64,000 nt of DNA, from the NCBI RefSeq assembly GCF_008831285.2, contig NC_045140.1, positions 16,428,370 through 16,492,369 of the forward strand, written 5' to 3'. Below the pieces are notes generated by a model. That model ran no database searches. It was not told the DNA's origin and saw only the letters and a program-made list of their open reading frames with translations. This document shows, in pieces, positions 13,201-23,958 of the stretch; position 1 is the stretch's first letter, and each line of letters begins with the position of its first letter. Both the position numbers and the translations under genes were made by a program. Origin of the DNA: Nymphaea colorata (taxonomy: Eukaryota; Streptophyta; Magnoliopsida; Nymphaeales; Nymphaeaceae).

Positions 13201-14295
13201 CTTGTACCGCCCTGGTACTGCAGCAACATGCACCTGGCAATGAGTGATGACTCACCTATTTGTCACCAATAGACACTTGAACAATTGATTAATAGATGGA
13301 AGGCAAACTCCCAAAAGCTCATCCTGCAATTTCCAGACTGCTGCAACTGCAAATCTGTGACAAATAACAGGGACCATTCTGTAAGCAAAGCTGCTACCTC
13401 CCACCATTTCTGGCTTCCGCCAGAGGCAAGGGCTCCTACCCATGTTCACTTTACCTTTTCTCTTTTTAAATTTTAAATCTGGAGCGTCGGGGATACCGGT
13501 GGCTACCGAATGAAAACAAAGCAGTCCAGCCATTGGAGGGTACAAAGCCTGCCCGGTCTCATGTGCATCTCAGATGCTTGCTTCCTGTTTCACCACTATC
13601 TGCCAATAAACAGTAAGCACCAGTCAGAATCTTAGCAACCACTACCACCAAGAGTTTTCTTCCATTATCTGTCCCTTGTCAGATGCTATCAATAATGATG
13701 ATATCCCCTCTTGCGTCGTGTTCAAATTTTCTGTAGCCAGCTCCTTTATTTCATGTTTTATGATCAACCTGCTTCTTCCTGTCTCGTTTTCCTGTAATTT
13801 CTTTAATCACCAACATCAGTTAGCGTAATAAGAGCTCTTGGGGGTTGACAGAGACATTCATTTGTTGGCAACAGTTGCAGCTCCCTTTCCGGTTACCACG
13901 GCATGAAGCTTTTTCTTGCCTTATAATACAATACTTCTTCAGCCTCACGTCTTTATGAGTGGAGGTACTTTCACAGGGATGTTTTGTTCTTCTGCCGGAA
14001 TATTTGCGTCACAAGGAAAGAATGTTTCACAGACATTGATGACCAATGATGCCAGGAGAATGAAAGTCTGGAGGACAACAGCAAGAAGGCACATGGCGGC
14101 AAACCTGCGGCACATAAGGTATGTGTGATCTGCCTGGCTCCCTGAATGCCATCTATGAAGCACACCAGAGGGGCTGGTGTGATTACTGGTTGGCATCAGG
14201 GGAGCCAAGCAGGTCACAATTAATACGTACGTCCAGCTCAAGGTGCGCTTCTGTAAAAGCCACTGCACCTTAGTTTTCTGCACATTTCATTTGTT

Positions 14296-14398
14296 CACTT
14301 CAAAACTTGTATGTCCTAGGCATCATTCTGCAATGACATACAAGTTTTGAAGTGTTTGTCAGCAATTCAAAACTTGTATGTCATTGCAGAATGATGCC
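14296..14398. repeat. Perfect 33-bp inverted repeat with overlapping 20-bp alternative arm
   Basis: The arm at 14319-14351 is the exact reverse complement of 14366-14398, separated by a 14-nt loop (14352-14365). A third arm at 14296-14315 is the exact reverse complement of 14335-14354, so two mutually exclusive hairpins can form. The arms share the core ACTTGTATGTC and its complement. The size of the stem-loop (80 nt) is compatible with a small-RNA precursor or a tiny foldback element. It matches no microRNA I recognise. Confidence 0.85.
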
Positions 14399-14500
14399 GG
14401 GGACACATATTCTCTGATTAGCAGAAGAAACAATGCTGAAAGGGATTACCTATTTGCCTCAAATTCTTTTTGGGATCTAAGATCTTAGATCGCCCAAATG

Positions 14501-14502
<2 letters not shown>

Positions 14503-14538
<36 letters not shown>
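14503..14538. repeat. (GA)n microsatellite
   Basis: An uninterrupted GA dinucleotide run followed by a T homopolymer. It produces a spurious Arg-Glu repeat if translated. Confidence 0.9.
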
Positions 14539-14543
<5 letters not shown>

Positions 14544-16734
14544 TTTTTATGTTCATTTGCAAATTGCAACACAAGATTCTTGCAGCAGAATTTGGAATGC
14601 AGGGAATGATGCTGGCTTCAAATTTTTGGAGTTATCCGAGATAGTATTTTGGAGACGGGGAATAACGAAGTTTAAGAATCAAAATAGGATCTCGTTGAAT
14701 GTCCAAGAACCATCAGAGAAAGTTGGTGCGAATATTCAGCAATCCTTAGCTTATCCGCATACGATGGTTCCCGGTACTATCTCGGTAGCATGCAGTATGT
14801 AATTTCCAGTTATATTGAATGCCTAGCTCTGCATGTCGTGGACTTTCAAGGCTATATGAAATTCCTTCTGCGGCCATGGTGAAGTTTCACATAGATGGGA
14901 TCCACTTTCCGGCACCAGTTTTGCAGGTAAAGTAGCTTGTATCTGGAGCTTCCGTGGAAGAGGAATAAACCAGCAGGCCAAAGTATTGTACTTCTTTTTA
15001 TATATATATGTAGCTTATTTCCAGAATCAATGCATGGAAGCAGATGTAGAGTACAGATGAAAAAAACTGGCATGTTTCCTTTCCATTTTCTGTGAAAATG
15101 CATTAGACTTATTTAGGGGAGGGCATACCATAAACGGTAGAAAGAGAACGTTAGAAACCCCTAGAGAAGATTTCAATATAGAAGAACAAGAGTCTTGCTC
15201 ATGCTGAACGCGATCCAGTGTGCTTCTTAACCGACGGTAAGGACAATATCTTTCGCGTTCTAATGTACAGAGCTTGAGCCCCAAAGTGACCAGCGGAATA
15301 CAGATCAGTTGACGCGTGAGAAAACTACAAATCTTGATGAAACTTCAGCCGGAGAAGGAAATGAAAGTGTACACACTGGACACCTAATAGCAGATCTACC
15401 CTCTTATGAGTACCCAACTTGGAACTAGTCCGCCCTTTATATTACAACTAAGAGCATTGGCAGCGTGTATTTGCTGAAGTAAACGCATCAGACAACTGTG
15501 CGGGGAAAACACATCTCTGCGTGATGTGAACTCAGGGAACCAGTCGCATTATTTCTGAGGGTAACAAGTTCCGACCTGAAACGAAAATTTTTTGCCAAAT
15601 CAACACCATGCCTGAGATGAGATTCTGATTAATGGGTTTCAGGAAGCAACGTTTGCTGGATACTACTGCCAGATAGCTACAAATTGCTGTTCCTCTATAA
15701 GCATTGATATATTTGAATTTAAAATTGATGAGGAACAGTTAGTTTGTAGCTAGACAAGTTCTGAAAAGACACGAGTATTTCGAAACTCCAAAAGTCGGGC
15801 ACAAAATTATATGGGCCGTCGAACTTTCTTACCCGGTTGCCTTATGGTGCAGGAAAAGCAGGTGGAAGATTGCTCTCTGATTGAAAAGCAATGGTACCCA
15901 AGAAGATTACTTGGTGCAGCTCAATTTGCTCGAGGGTGATGCTCTCACGGTCTCACCTAGCATGACACGAGGCTCCATGGACCCACGGCCAAGGGCTCCT
16001 GTCATCGTGAGAGGTCGAACTAGACATGCCCCTGATCATTCAATGCACCCATCCAGAGGCATAAATATTTGAGGTAGACAGGAGGTCACATCTCGGTTGG
16101 TGGATGCGGGACTTAATGGAGAAGTACAAACAAATTAATGATGTTGACAGATTCGCTAGGCATGTAATTTATGATCTTATCATACTCGTTTGATTTGGAC
16201 TCTAGCTAATGGGATTCATATGAAAATTTAGAGCCGGCCTTATTTTTGAAGAGCAATTTGGATCTGATCAGCATAGCTTTCGACAATTATATGATGGGGG
16301 TTAGCCCTTTATTGAATTGAAGTGAAATATCGGGCTACAATTTGAATTTAGTTACGAATTTATATCAAATCTGAATCACAGTAATCACTAATCATTCTTT
16401 ATCAATTTCAACTTAACAGATTAGAAAACCATCGGATGTGTGATTGGGTATATCCAACTTACTTACATCCCTATTGGCGATTATCTCTAATCCTAATAAT
16501 TACTTCATAATCAGGCAAAAATGAGAGGACATGAACGACAGTGCGTGCATCTTGTCCATGCCTGACAAATCGTGCACTTGGTAGACTTGTTTATCCATTG
16601 AAGTGCAGGCGCATGCCTTACCCACCTGTTGATCAAAAGTAGTGCATCCAACTCGCCACTGGTTTGAGCTTCAGAATATCCGAATAGAACCATTTACATC
16701 AAGATCACATTCTCCCCTCTCTGTCGCAATTAGC

Positions 16735-17000
16735 TTGCTCATAAAACTGAGCAAGGGTCTGCCCACGCAATAGGGTAAACAGAAGGCGGCCAGTTGTGAA
16801 GTAGTCGGCGGCGAAGTCTCAGGCTTCTTGGTCTCGTTATTTTCGCCTGGTTTTCGGCCCTCGTCATCGTTCTCCTGTGGTGCCAAAGTTTGCCATCTGT
16901 GTGTGGTCCACTGCCTTCCTCGATGCTCTCACCACGCCGACCGAGGCGACGCCTTCTGCCGACCACCACCTGGTGACACCTGTGCCCAGAATGAGGCTAT
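16735..17000 (-). pseudogene. Broken third exon of a CxxC/CaaX-type HIPP gene (gene B relative)
   Basis: Read on the minus strand, this tracks exon 3 of gene B from the acceptor side (matching ATTCTGG..ACAGGTGTCAC) to the end. Recognisable pieces are DHTQMANF (gene B: GYTQMINF), a Glu/Lys-rich stretch (ETKKPETSPPTT; gene B: KDTKPPTV), and HNWPPSVY followed by a terminal CSVL that mirrors gene B's HNWPPVYW and CSIL. The pieces fall in different frames. A segment of the HMA fold between GVT and the VVVG strand is missing, so this is a dead copy. No second or first exon was found on the expected side. It points to an ancestral B-type gene outside the present cluster and in the opposite orientation. 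Confidence 0.75.
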
Positions 17001-17389
17001 GGCAATCAATATTATAACATAATAGAAGTACTTTTGAAGCTGAACAAGGAACGTTAATATATTTATAAAATATTCTTTGGGACATAATGCAGGAGGCTTA
17101 TAATGATAAAGTGGCAAACGCTTTTTCTAGCTCGCGAAAAGTTGAGAGCTTTGATAACAACCTTTTTTTTATTGATGAAGATCAATGAAGTTTACTTTAC
17201 AAGGGAAGATGGATTTACCCAAGGGCGCCAAAATATTTTTCATTTTCACTTTTCACTTTCCGGCTCACTCAATTCACATTTAACTATGTACAACTCAAAA
17301 TATATAATGGCAAAAGACCTAGAGATTTGGTTTGCACTTGTTTGGCTATTACAGCTATGCCTTGAAGCACGACCCGTGGAAGCCTGATC

Positions 17390-17810
17390 CAAGCAAAATC
17401 TTCTTAGGTAGTTAAGTCAAAACCGGCCATGAAGAAACTGGAATTGGTGAGGGAACGACCAACTCGAGTCGTCATGAAGGGGGAGGACTATTGGCAGACG
17501 CGGTGAGTTCAGGACTGGCTCTGACCCCGCACCCAGAGTTACTATAATCGGTTCAGAGGTGTTAATAGTTCAAAGGTAATCCGATATTGGACCCAAGTCT
17601 GAAATCATGCAGTTAGTTTCAAAAAGAAAATTATTATCGATGGATATCTCGTTGAATCCAGTTTTCTACTTTTTCTATATATATTCATCGACAAGGTTAG
17701 CTAGGTCAAAAATGTCTGAATCCGATTCATTGACCTACCTGAGTAAGGTCCACAGAGATCGGGGAGAAACCAAGGTAATATACCTTCAAATATAATATAA
17801 AGCAGATTTC
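17390..17810 (+). repeat. Dispersed repeat, copy 1 of 3
   Basis: This block shares long stretches with about 25300-25690 in the same orientation and with about 22450-22890 in the opposite orientation. Shared landmarks include GTCAAAACCG, ACGACCAACT, GACTATTGGCAG..CG.GTGAGTTC and ATCGATGGATATCT. One copy is inverted and not linked to any gene, so it behaves as an interspersed element and not simply as part of a gene duplication. No terminal repeats were identified. Confidence 0.6.
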
Positions 17811-17820
17811 ATCTGAAACC

Positions 17821-18090
17821 AGGTTTAGTTATTGGAACTTTTAAATATCATATAAATTTGACTTTATTTGAACCAGGTTTAGTTATTGGAACTTTTAAAT
17901 ATCATATAAATTTGACTTTATTTGAACCAGGTTTAGTTATTGGAACTTTTAAATATCATATAAATTTGACTTTATTTGAACCAGGTTTAGTTATTGGAAC
18001 TTTTAAATATCATATAAATTTGACTTTATTTGAACCAGGTTTAGTTATTGGAACTTTTAAATATCATATAAATTTGACTTTATTTGAACC
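17821..18090 (+). repeat. 54-bp minisatellite, five tandem copies
   Basis: Five head-to-tail units of exactly 54 bp start at 17821, 17875, 17929, 17983 and 18037, with a degenerate sixth beginning at 18091. Units look identical by eye, which implies recent expansion. Because 54 is divisible by three and a frame lacks stops, translation gives an 18-residue repeat (LTLFEPGLVIGTFKYHIN), but nothing suggests it is a protein. The homologous place near 25620-25690 has only one or two degenerate units. Confidence 0.92.
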
Positions 18091-18355
18091 AGGTTCAATT
18101 AATTATCGGAATATTTCAGGTCCATGGTTCTTTGGCATCCACGGACCCTTCAAGGCGGCTGAGAAGTCGGGCCGTTACTCGTTAGCTTGGAAAAAGTACT
18201 GTCGTTGTCTATGTCAAAAGGTTCTTTTATTCTTTATATCTTAATATTTGATTAAAGAATACTCTAATACCATTCCCACGCGTTTGTTGATGTCATACAG
18301 GCTCTTAAGTGTGGTGGGGTCCTTCCGGTTGTTTATCCCCAACATGCCTTTCAAA

Positions 18356-18846
18356 TAGGGGTAAACAATGAGTCGAGCTATTAGCTCGTGAACGAGTTTG
18401 AGTCGAGTCATTTGCTTAAGCTCGAGTTCATGAGTGGACTCGTTCAAATAATTGAGTTGAGTTCGAACTCAACACGTAATTGTCAAGTCGAGCTCGAGCT
18501 TTAATTGAATCCGTTGAACCTTAATCAAGTTGATATATTCAAACGAGTTTACGAGTTTGTCGAGCTTTAATAGAGTCGAGCTCGAGCTCAACATGTAACC
18601 ATGAATATCATTTCTACTCAAACGAGTTTGTTGAACCTTAATCGAGTCGAGCTTGAGCTCAGCAGGTAACAATGAATATCACCTCTATTAAAATGAGTTT
18701 GTAGAGCCATAATCGAATCGAACTCGAGCTCAACATGTAACTATCGAGTTGAGCTGGAGTTGCTTCCATCGAGCTATTCCAAGCTCAAGTCGAGTGGAGC
18801 TCAAGGTTCAATTAGTCGAGCCAAGCTCGGCTCATGTTCACCCCTA
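18356..18846. mobile_element. hAT-type MITE rich in GAGCTCGAG motifs
   Basis: The element starts TAGGGGTaAACAaTGAGtCG and ends with the inverted counterpart (…CATGTTCACCCCTA), a typical hAT-like terminus. It is flanked by 8-bp direct repeats CTTTCAAA (18348-18355) and CTCTCAAA (18847-18854), seven of eight bases matching, which fits the 8-bp hAT target-site duplication. The interior is built of repeated GAGTCGAGCT and GAGCTCGAGCT words on both strands, a common plant MITE pattern. It has no coding capacity. It lies 0.5 kb upstream of the HMA gene A promoter region. Confidence 0.85.
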
Positions 18847-19312
18847 CTCTCAAATGTGTTTCCCGATGTCTTAACTTCTTCTATTAATTTAACTATGCAC
18901 ATGAATGTTGAATATATTTAAACAGACAATAATGAAAAAATTCGTGACAATATGATCTTCATTAAACAACGAAAGACAAGATCGTGAACTTCAAAAGCTT
19001 ATGTCGCCTCAGTCCAGGAAGTGTAAAGAAGAGAAAACCCAATTTTCATGTCCTCATTTTCTCCTTCTGATCGGTTTTCCCCGTCTCTTTGTGTGGAACT
19101 GGAAACTGCAGTGAAGGAATCAAGTTATAAGAGCCTACCGTTGACCCTCTCCATTCTCTGACTTCGGTTCCACTTAAAGTTAAATGTCGGAATCTGCGGG
19201 ACCCGACGGCTCCACCAGGGCGCGCGGCAATTGCTTAGCAGATACGTGGAACCTTTCTTCTTCTCCGTCACTCTGCCCTGCTTCCTCCCTCTCTTCTGCA
19301 CGTATATGCGTC

Positions 19313-19320
19313 TATATAAA
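19313..19320 (+). promoter_or_regulatory. TATA box of HMA gene A
   Basis: TATATAAA lies 161 nt before the start codon. TATA boxes occur at matching positions before genes C and D, and the leader that follows is conserved among the three. Confidence 0.8.
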
Positions 19321-19480
19321 TGGATGCTCTTCCACTTAGCAATACCACACATCACCAGAACAATCTACTTTCTCCTGCCTAGCACAAAGAGAAATTCATT
19401 CGAGTGTCCGTTTTCGTCAGACACCTCTACCTACAAGTGGTAACGACCACAGTAGCCTCGTGATCTGCGGTGATTTCAAG

Positions 19481-20609
19481 ATGAAGGTATGCAGAAACTC
19501 TGGTGCATCTTCCTTTCCCTTTGATTTTCTGATCTTGTGCATTTCTTGCTTCTGTTGTCAAATCGAAAGCTACCCAAGGCCCAAAACACCCGATTTTATT
19601 CTCCAATTAGCATTGTATGGCGCATTTAAAGGAGAAGAACAAGTATGCTACCAACTAACCATTCCGCTCCAACATTAATTTCTTTTCTTTCTGTATGATA
19701 ATGACCGAAGAACCGATTCCGAACGCTTCTGCAGTGCCACAATTACTGTCTGTTGATACTACTTTTAAACTTACCGAATTTTGTCGGTGGAATTGACATT
19801 TTTTTGCCCCATCTGCAGCAGAAGTTGGTAATCGAATTGGACATGTTTGATGAGAAGAGGAGGTCTAAAGCCATGAAGATTGTCGTTGGTGCTGAAGGTA
19901 TGCACGATTTTCTTTCACTCCCTTTTTGTTCTTCGTGTCTTCTCAAACTTAGACAACCAAGCGCGAGTCATAAACTCTTTTCCCTGTGGAAAGGGAAAGC
20001 AACCTGAATTATGAAGTAATTTTATTAATTACCTCTCCCACAAACCCTTTATAAATTGTCCCGGGGCCATGCTAGTGTATCGTAAAAAGGAGGTGAACGC
20101 TACAACTGAGGTTACTGGAAATCTCACCACTTGGTAACAACACAGCTTTGGAGTTCGACGGCAAAAAGAATGTGAGAAGCTTGGGCTCGAAGAGGGACTA
20201 ATCTTTCTGCTCACCTGAACTACAAAACAAAAGCTTTATCTAAACTCCATGACTCATTCATATCATATAACATATGTAACCAGTGGTGCTCTCTTGAAAT
20301 GTAGGTTTGGCGTCTGTGGCTGTGGATGAGAAGGACAACAAGAAGTTGGTAGTGATAGGTGAGGACATGGACGCCTTTGAGATCGTGAAGTCCCTAAGGA
20401 AGAAGAAATTCAGGGCGATCATGGAGAGCTTAGACGAAGTGAAGAGCGAGAAGAAGGACGAAAAAAAGGAGGACAAGAAGCCAGAGGAGAATAAGCCCGT
20501 CGAGAAGTGGCCGTGTGTTTGCCATCCTAATTTACATCAGCATATCGCGTACCCTGTTCCAGTAGTCAGTAGCTACGGCTACGACTTCGATCCTTGGTCC
20601 ATTTTCTAG
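19481..20609 (+). CDS. HMA gene A: small heavy-metal-associated-domain protein lacking CxxC and CaaX
   Basis: Three exons: 19481-19486 (Met-Lys only), 19819-19897 and 20305-20609, all GT-AG, coding 129 residues. Residues about 3-70 form one HMA (beta-alpha-beta-beta-alpha-beta) domain: QKLVIELDMFDEKRRSKAM, then ASVAVDEKDNKKLVVIGEDM and AFEIVKSLRKKKF. The metal-binding CxxC loop is replaced by DMFDEK, so canonical copper or zinc binding is unlikely. A Lys/Glu linker (about 78-100) leads to a tail with EKWPCVCHPNLHQH and ends DPWSIF. A CaaX box would need Cys where Trp now stands, so the protein is probably not prenylated. Related HIPP/HPP proteins act in metal homeostasis and stress responses, and small-HMA members are targets of fungal effectors; the role here is unknown. 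Start choice rests on the conserved TTTCAAGATGAAG context shared with C and D. Confidence 0.85.
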
Positions 20610-20666
20610 CAGGCATATACCAGTAACTAGGCACGTTTCTGTTACTGTTTTGGGGGGCGCGTATCC

Positions 20667-20809
20667 TTGGCTCCCCTCTTGCAAGCCAGTGTTGTTAAAG
20701 GGGATGACAAAATTGTTAGCATTGGCCAATTCAAAGAAAAGAAGCCCCTCGAGCAATGGCGTATGTTTACCGGATTACTGCCCCGCAACATATTTGCTCC
20801 ATTATGTAA
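20667..20809 (+). pseudogene. Remnant of another HMA exon 3 with a CaaX tail, just downstream of gene A
   Basis: From about 20735 to 20809 the DNA follows the 3' end of gene C (GAGCAATGGC, GTATGTTTACC, CCCGCAACA, CCATTATGTAATACC). It encodes AYVYRITAPQHICSIM and then a stop, that is, a tail with a CaaX box CSIM. The preceding 70 bp give SVVKGDDKIVSIG followed by KEKKPLEQW. This resembles the start of an HMA exon 3 (SVALDGKDK..LVVIG) joined directly to its tail, with the middle of the domain missing and a frame change before the tail. It is a dead paralogue tail lying 60-200 bp past gene A's stop. Confidence 0.7.
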
Positions 20810-20978
20810 TACCTTGTTGTACAAGCAAAAAGTTTTGCTTATTTTTTTCCTTATGAAAATAAGCCATTTCCATCTATGGGTTACGCAGGCACTATAGCTT
20901 TGCCTAGTGAATGAAACAATTGCTAGTCATAAAAAAAGAAACGCTAGCAAGCAAGCATTGCATTCGTGCGAAGAGATG

Positions 20979-21148
20979 ACAAGACTTATGGTCATTGTAG
21001 ACAAAGGTATACATTCAGCCTTAGTAGTCCTTTTTACTCAAATATATATATATATATATATAACAAGACTTATGGTCATTGTAGACAAAGGTATACATTC
21101 AGCCTTAGTAGTCCTTTTTACTCTATATATATATATATATATATATAA
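20979..21148 (+). repeat. 84-bp tandem duplication, each copy ending in (TA)n
   Basis: The segment beginning ACAAGACTTATGGTCATTG at 20979 is repeated from 21063. Each copy finishes in an AT dinucleotide run (about 21041-21062 and 21124-21148). The two copies look nearly identical, so the duplication is recent and probably arose by slippage or unequal exchange at the TA tracts. Confidence 0.88.
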
Positions 21149-22449
21149 ACGGATCCACACCCAAGAGGATTGGATGCCAAAGCAATCAAATTAAATCATG
21201 AGAAAGCAAAGATGTCAGGGCCATGTTGCTACACACCTTAGCCATAGTTAATAGTTCAGACCCAATGGCATGCAATAAAGTATAAAAAGCATACCGAGCA
21301 CCACACCACGGTCCATCACCAAAAAATGCAAGTTCTGCAACCGACAAGAAATAGAAGGGCCGAACAGGAGATCATAAGCAAATGAAGGCATAGAGACAAG
21401 GGGCAAGGGGTGTAGCCATGAAACATTATACAATCGTCGCACCTCTAGTCATGACCAGAACAGATGAGAGAGAGATCCCAGGCCACTAGTTGAATGACAA
21501 AAGCCAAACTGCTAAATGCAAGGACTAAAATATGTTTTTTGCAATCTAACCTCACATATATGTTTAAACGCAACGATTAAGGTGTCCTTTTTGCAGAAGA
21601 CATATGTTAAGTTAATCATTTTTTAATTTAATGGTATTACAGTAAGTAAAACTGAACAGTTCGTATAACATCAAAATTTTGATCATATAGAAATTCTTAT
21701 TTTTCATAAAAACAACTTAAACTAAAACTTGCATCGTATCAAATTAGTTTTGGTAAACTTATTGGGATGTTTGTATTTTGTTTAAAATACTATTTTCAGC
21801 AAAAAGTTTGAAGGGTCCATCTTTTATCACCAAACAAGTGACCTTAGGTTTAGCAACTATATATATATACACACACATAATGTCGGATGTTGCATATCAG
21901 ATAGCTAAATATTAATAAATCGTTGTTGAAAACATGTAAATCAATTGTTTAAATCGGTAGATTTTATGCCTTAAATGCTAGATAACAAGAGGAGTGTAGC
22001 CAAGAATTTTTCATGAGAATGATGAAATTATGGTTTTCAAATTTTAACATGAACCAAAATAAAAATTTTCAAAATTTTTACATCAGATAAATAAATTTTT
22101 TTAAAATTTACATATAAAATAAAAAAATTTTGAAGGGACCAAAACCCCTGCCAATTACGCTACAATGCTCAGGCCCCTTTCTGTTGTTTGACATGTAAAT
22201 ATTCGCTGTTTAATTGATTGTCGTAAATTGATATGTCACCTTTTATTTTTTTTTAAAAAAAAAGATAGTTCAAAAGTAAAAGGAATAAACAGATGTCGTA
22301 TCGGGTTTGCAGGATTGGGATTGCGAAAAAGGTAGAGGAAACACTGATGCGCAAGTTGAAGCTTGAAGGGAGAAATACCAGGAGACACCTAAAGCGCATA
22401 CCCTGCTCACACGTACATGCATGTCCATGTTTAAAGTTTAAACCTTCCA

Positions 22450-22890
22450 ATAATTATACCTGGTTCAAATTAAGTCGTATAACCACTTGGTTCCGAACCG
22501 AGTCAATTTTATATAATATTTAAAAGGGTCTGAGCTTGGATTTTCCAGTATGCATGAGGACATAGACCCAAGGAGGTCAATGAATCGGATTCAGATATGA
22601 TATAGTGATTGCTGGTGGACTTAATGTGGCTGATTGATATATATGAAAAAAATAAAACACTAGATCCAAACTTTGAACATGCAATCAGATTTAAATGTCT
22701 GTCAAAACTAGATGTCCATCGATGTGAATTTCCATCTCACCAAGCTCAAATTTGAGTCCAATATCAGATTAATGCCTATGAACCATTAAAATCTCTAATC
22801 CGATTCTAGTAACTCTGGGTACACCCAGGTCCGAACTCACTGCATCTACCGATAGCCGACTTCCCCATTCATGCGACCCTCATTGGTCTT
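22450..22890 (-). repeat. Dispersed repeat, copy 2 of 3 (inverted)
   Basis: The reverse complement follows the block at 17390-17810: CCCAGAGTTACTA.AATCGG, GTGAGTTC, CATCGATGG, and AACCAGGT at its far end. It is more diverged than the other two. Confidence 0.55.
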
Positions 22891-23127
22891 CCCCTCACCA
22901 TTAAATATTCAGGTTAGTGCTTGCGGTCGGTTTTCACTTCCTTCGTATGGTACTGTTTGTCTTTTGCTGTGGAATGTGAGGGAACCAGTCTTTGGTCACA
23001 GAATTCCAACAATGGCGACAAGAAGTGGAATTAAACTGCTAAGAGGAAGTCAAACACGCATATCGTATACGGGTCAAACTTCTTCACTCTCTCGCTCGGT
23101 CTACATCTAGACCGTAATCTTTTTCAG

Positions 23128-23130
<3 letters not shown>

Positions 23131-23190
<60 letters not shown>
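23131..23190. repeat. (TA)n microsatellite
   Basis: About 60 bp of uninterrupted TA dinucleotides. Confidence 0.95.
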
Positions 23191-23192
<2 letters not shown>

Positions 23193-23874
23193 GTTCTCCA
23201 GCTTGATCATATCTCGTAATATATATCGATGATGTGATCCTGATGCTGAGAACAAGGAAAGGGTTTGTCCACATTGGCTTATTATATATGTAACAGTATA
23301 TGCAAATATATGCTATACTTGCATCTCTTGACATTGTAAACTGGTTGGTAATTGCCAGGTCTGCCTGTGGTCATAACTTCCTCTCTTGACCCTGCTTTTA
23401 TTCTTCTCTATGTTGTTAGAAAAAAAAAAGTTGAAGAAGACTGTCGAGAGAAGACTATGCCACACCACGACTCATGATTTAAGAATCGCATAAGCGACCA
23501 GTGATGTGATATCAAGGCACTTACCTTCAAAGCTTTTCCTAGTGTTACTCATTTCTGCGCAATTTAAACCAAACAAATGGAGGTTGTCAACTATTTTCTT
23601 AGACCAATTAGCGATTCAAAGTAAACTTTGATGCAACGTAGACTATGCGATGAATGATCGATGCACCAGTCCATCTGTGGAAGAGACCTTGTTATTCACA
23701 CTGCTTTGCCCCCACCAGGTCCCGATTCCTGGAAATATCTCGTGTGGAAAATTTGCTTGAGGCTGACATTTGGTAACCGTAAGAAATCGCCTGTCACCTT
23801 CTTCACACTAATGAACAAGATGTATTCTATGCCTACCAGCGCTAATATGTTTATTCCTACCTTTGCCGAACTCA

Positions 23875-23880
23875 TATAAA
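23875..23880 (+). promoter_or_regulatory. Possible TATA box of HMA gene B
   Basis: TATAAA lies 84 nt before the start codon. The leader of gene B does not share the conserved block seen in A, C and D, so this assignment rests on position alone. Confidence 0.45.
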
Positions 23881-23958
23881 TTGACGACATCGCTTGCCAT
23901 TCTCTCCAACTTGTGTATCAACCAGAAGTGAACACTTCGCTTGCCTTGATCTGCAACA

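Larger units (their letters stand above)
10566..16730. other. Gene-poor interval
   Basis: About 6 kb with no recognised gene on either strand. It holds A/T homopolymer tracts (10,590-10,850), a G-rich spot near 12,250, the inverted repeat at 14.3 kb and a GA microsatellite at about 14,503-14,538. A 112-codon frame on the minus strand (13,945-14,283) contains one hydrophobic segment (CLLAVVLQTFILLASLVINV) but no recognisable family or splice context, so it is not called as a gene. Confidence 0.45.
20810..23870. other. Intergenic between HMA genes A and B
   Basis: It holds the 84-bp duplication, an inverted copy of the dispersed repeat (about 22450-22890), a long (TA)n run (23131-23190) and AT-rich sequence. 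No additional gene was recognised. Two short frames at 22,871-23,110 have no family resemblance. Confidence 0.5.

Noticed and set aside
13945-14283. 112-codon minus-strand frame with one hydrophobic helix
   Set aside because: No recognised family, no supporting exons and no clear start context. Described only in the gap note.
15881-16072. 63-codon frame with Arg-rich end (TRGSM..VIVRGRTRH)
   Set aside because: A faint likeness to retroelement polyprotein linkers is not enough to call a feature.
17858-18244. 128-codon frame with four 18-residue repeats
   Set aside because: It is a translation of the 54-bp minisatellite, with no promoter, splice or family support.
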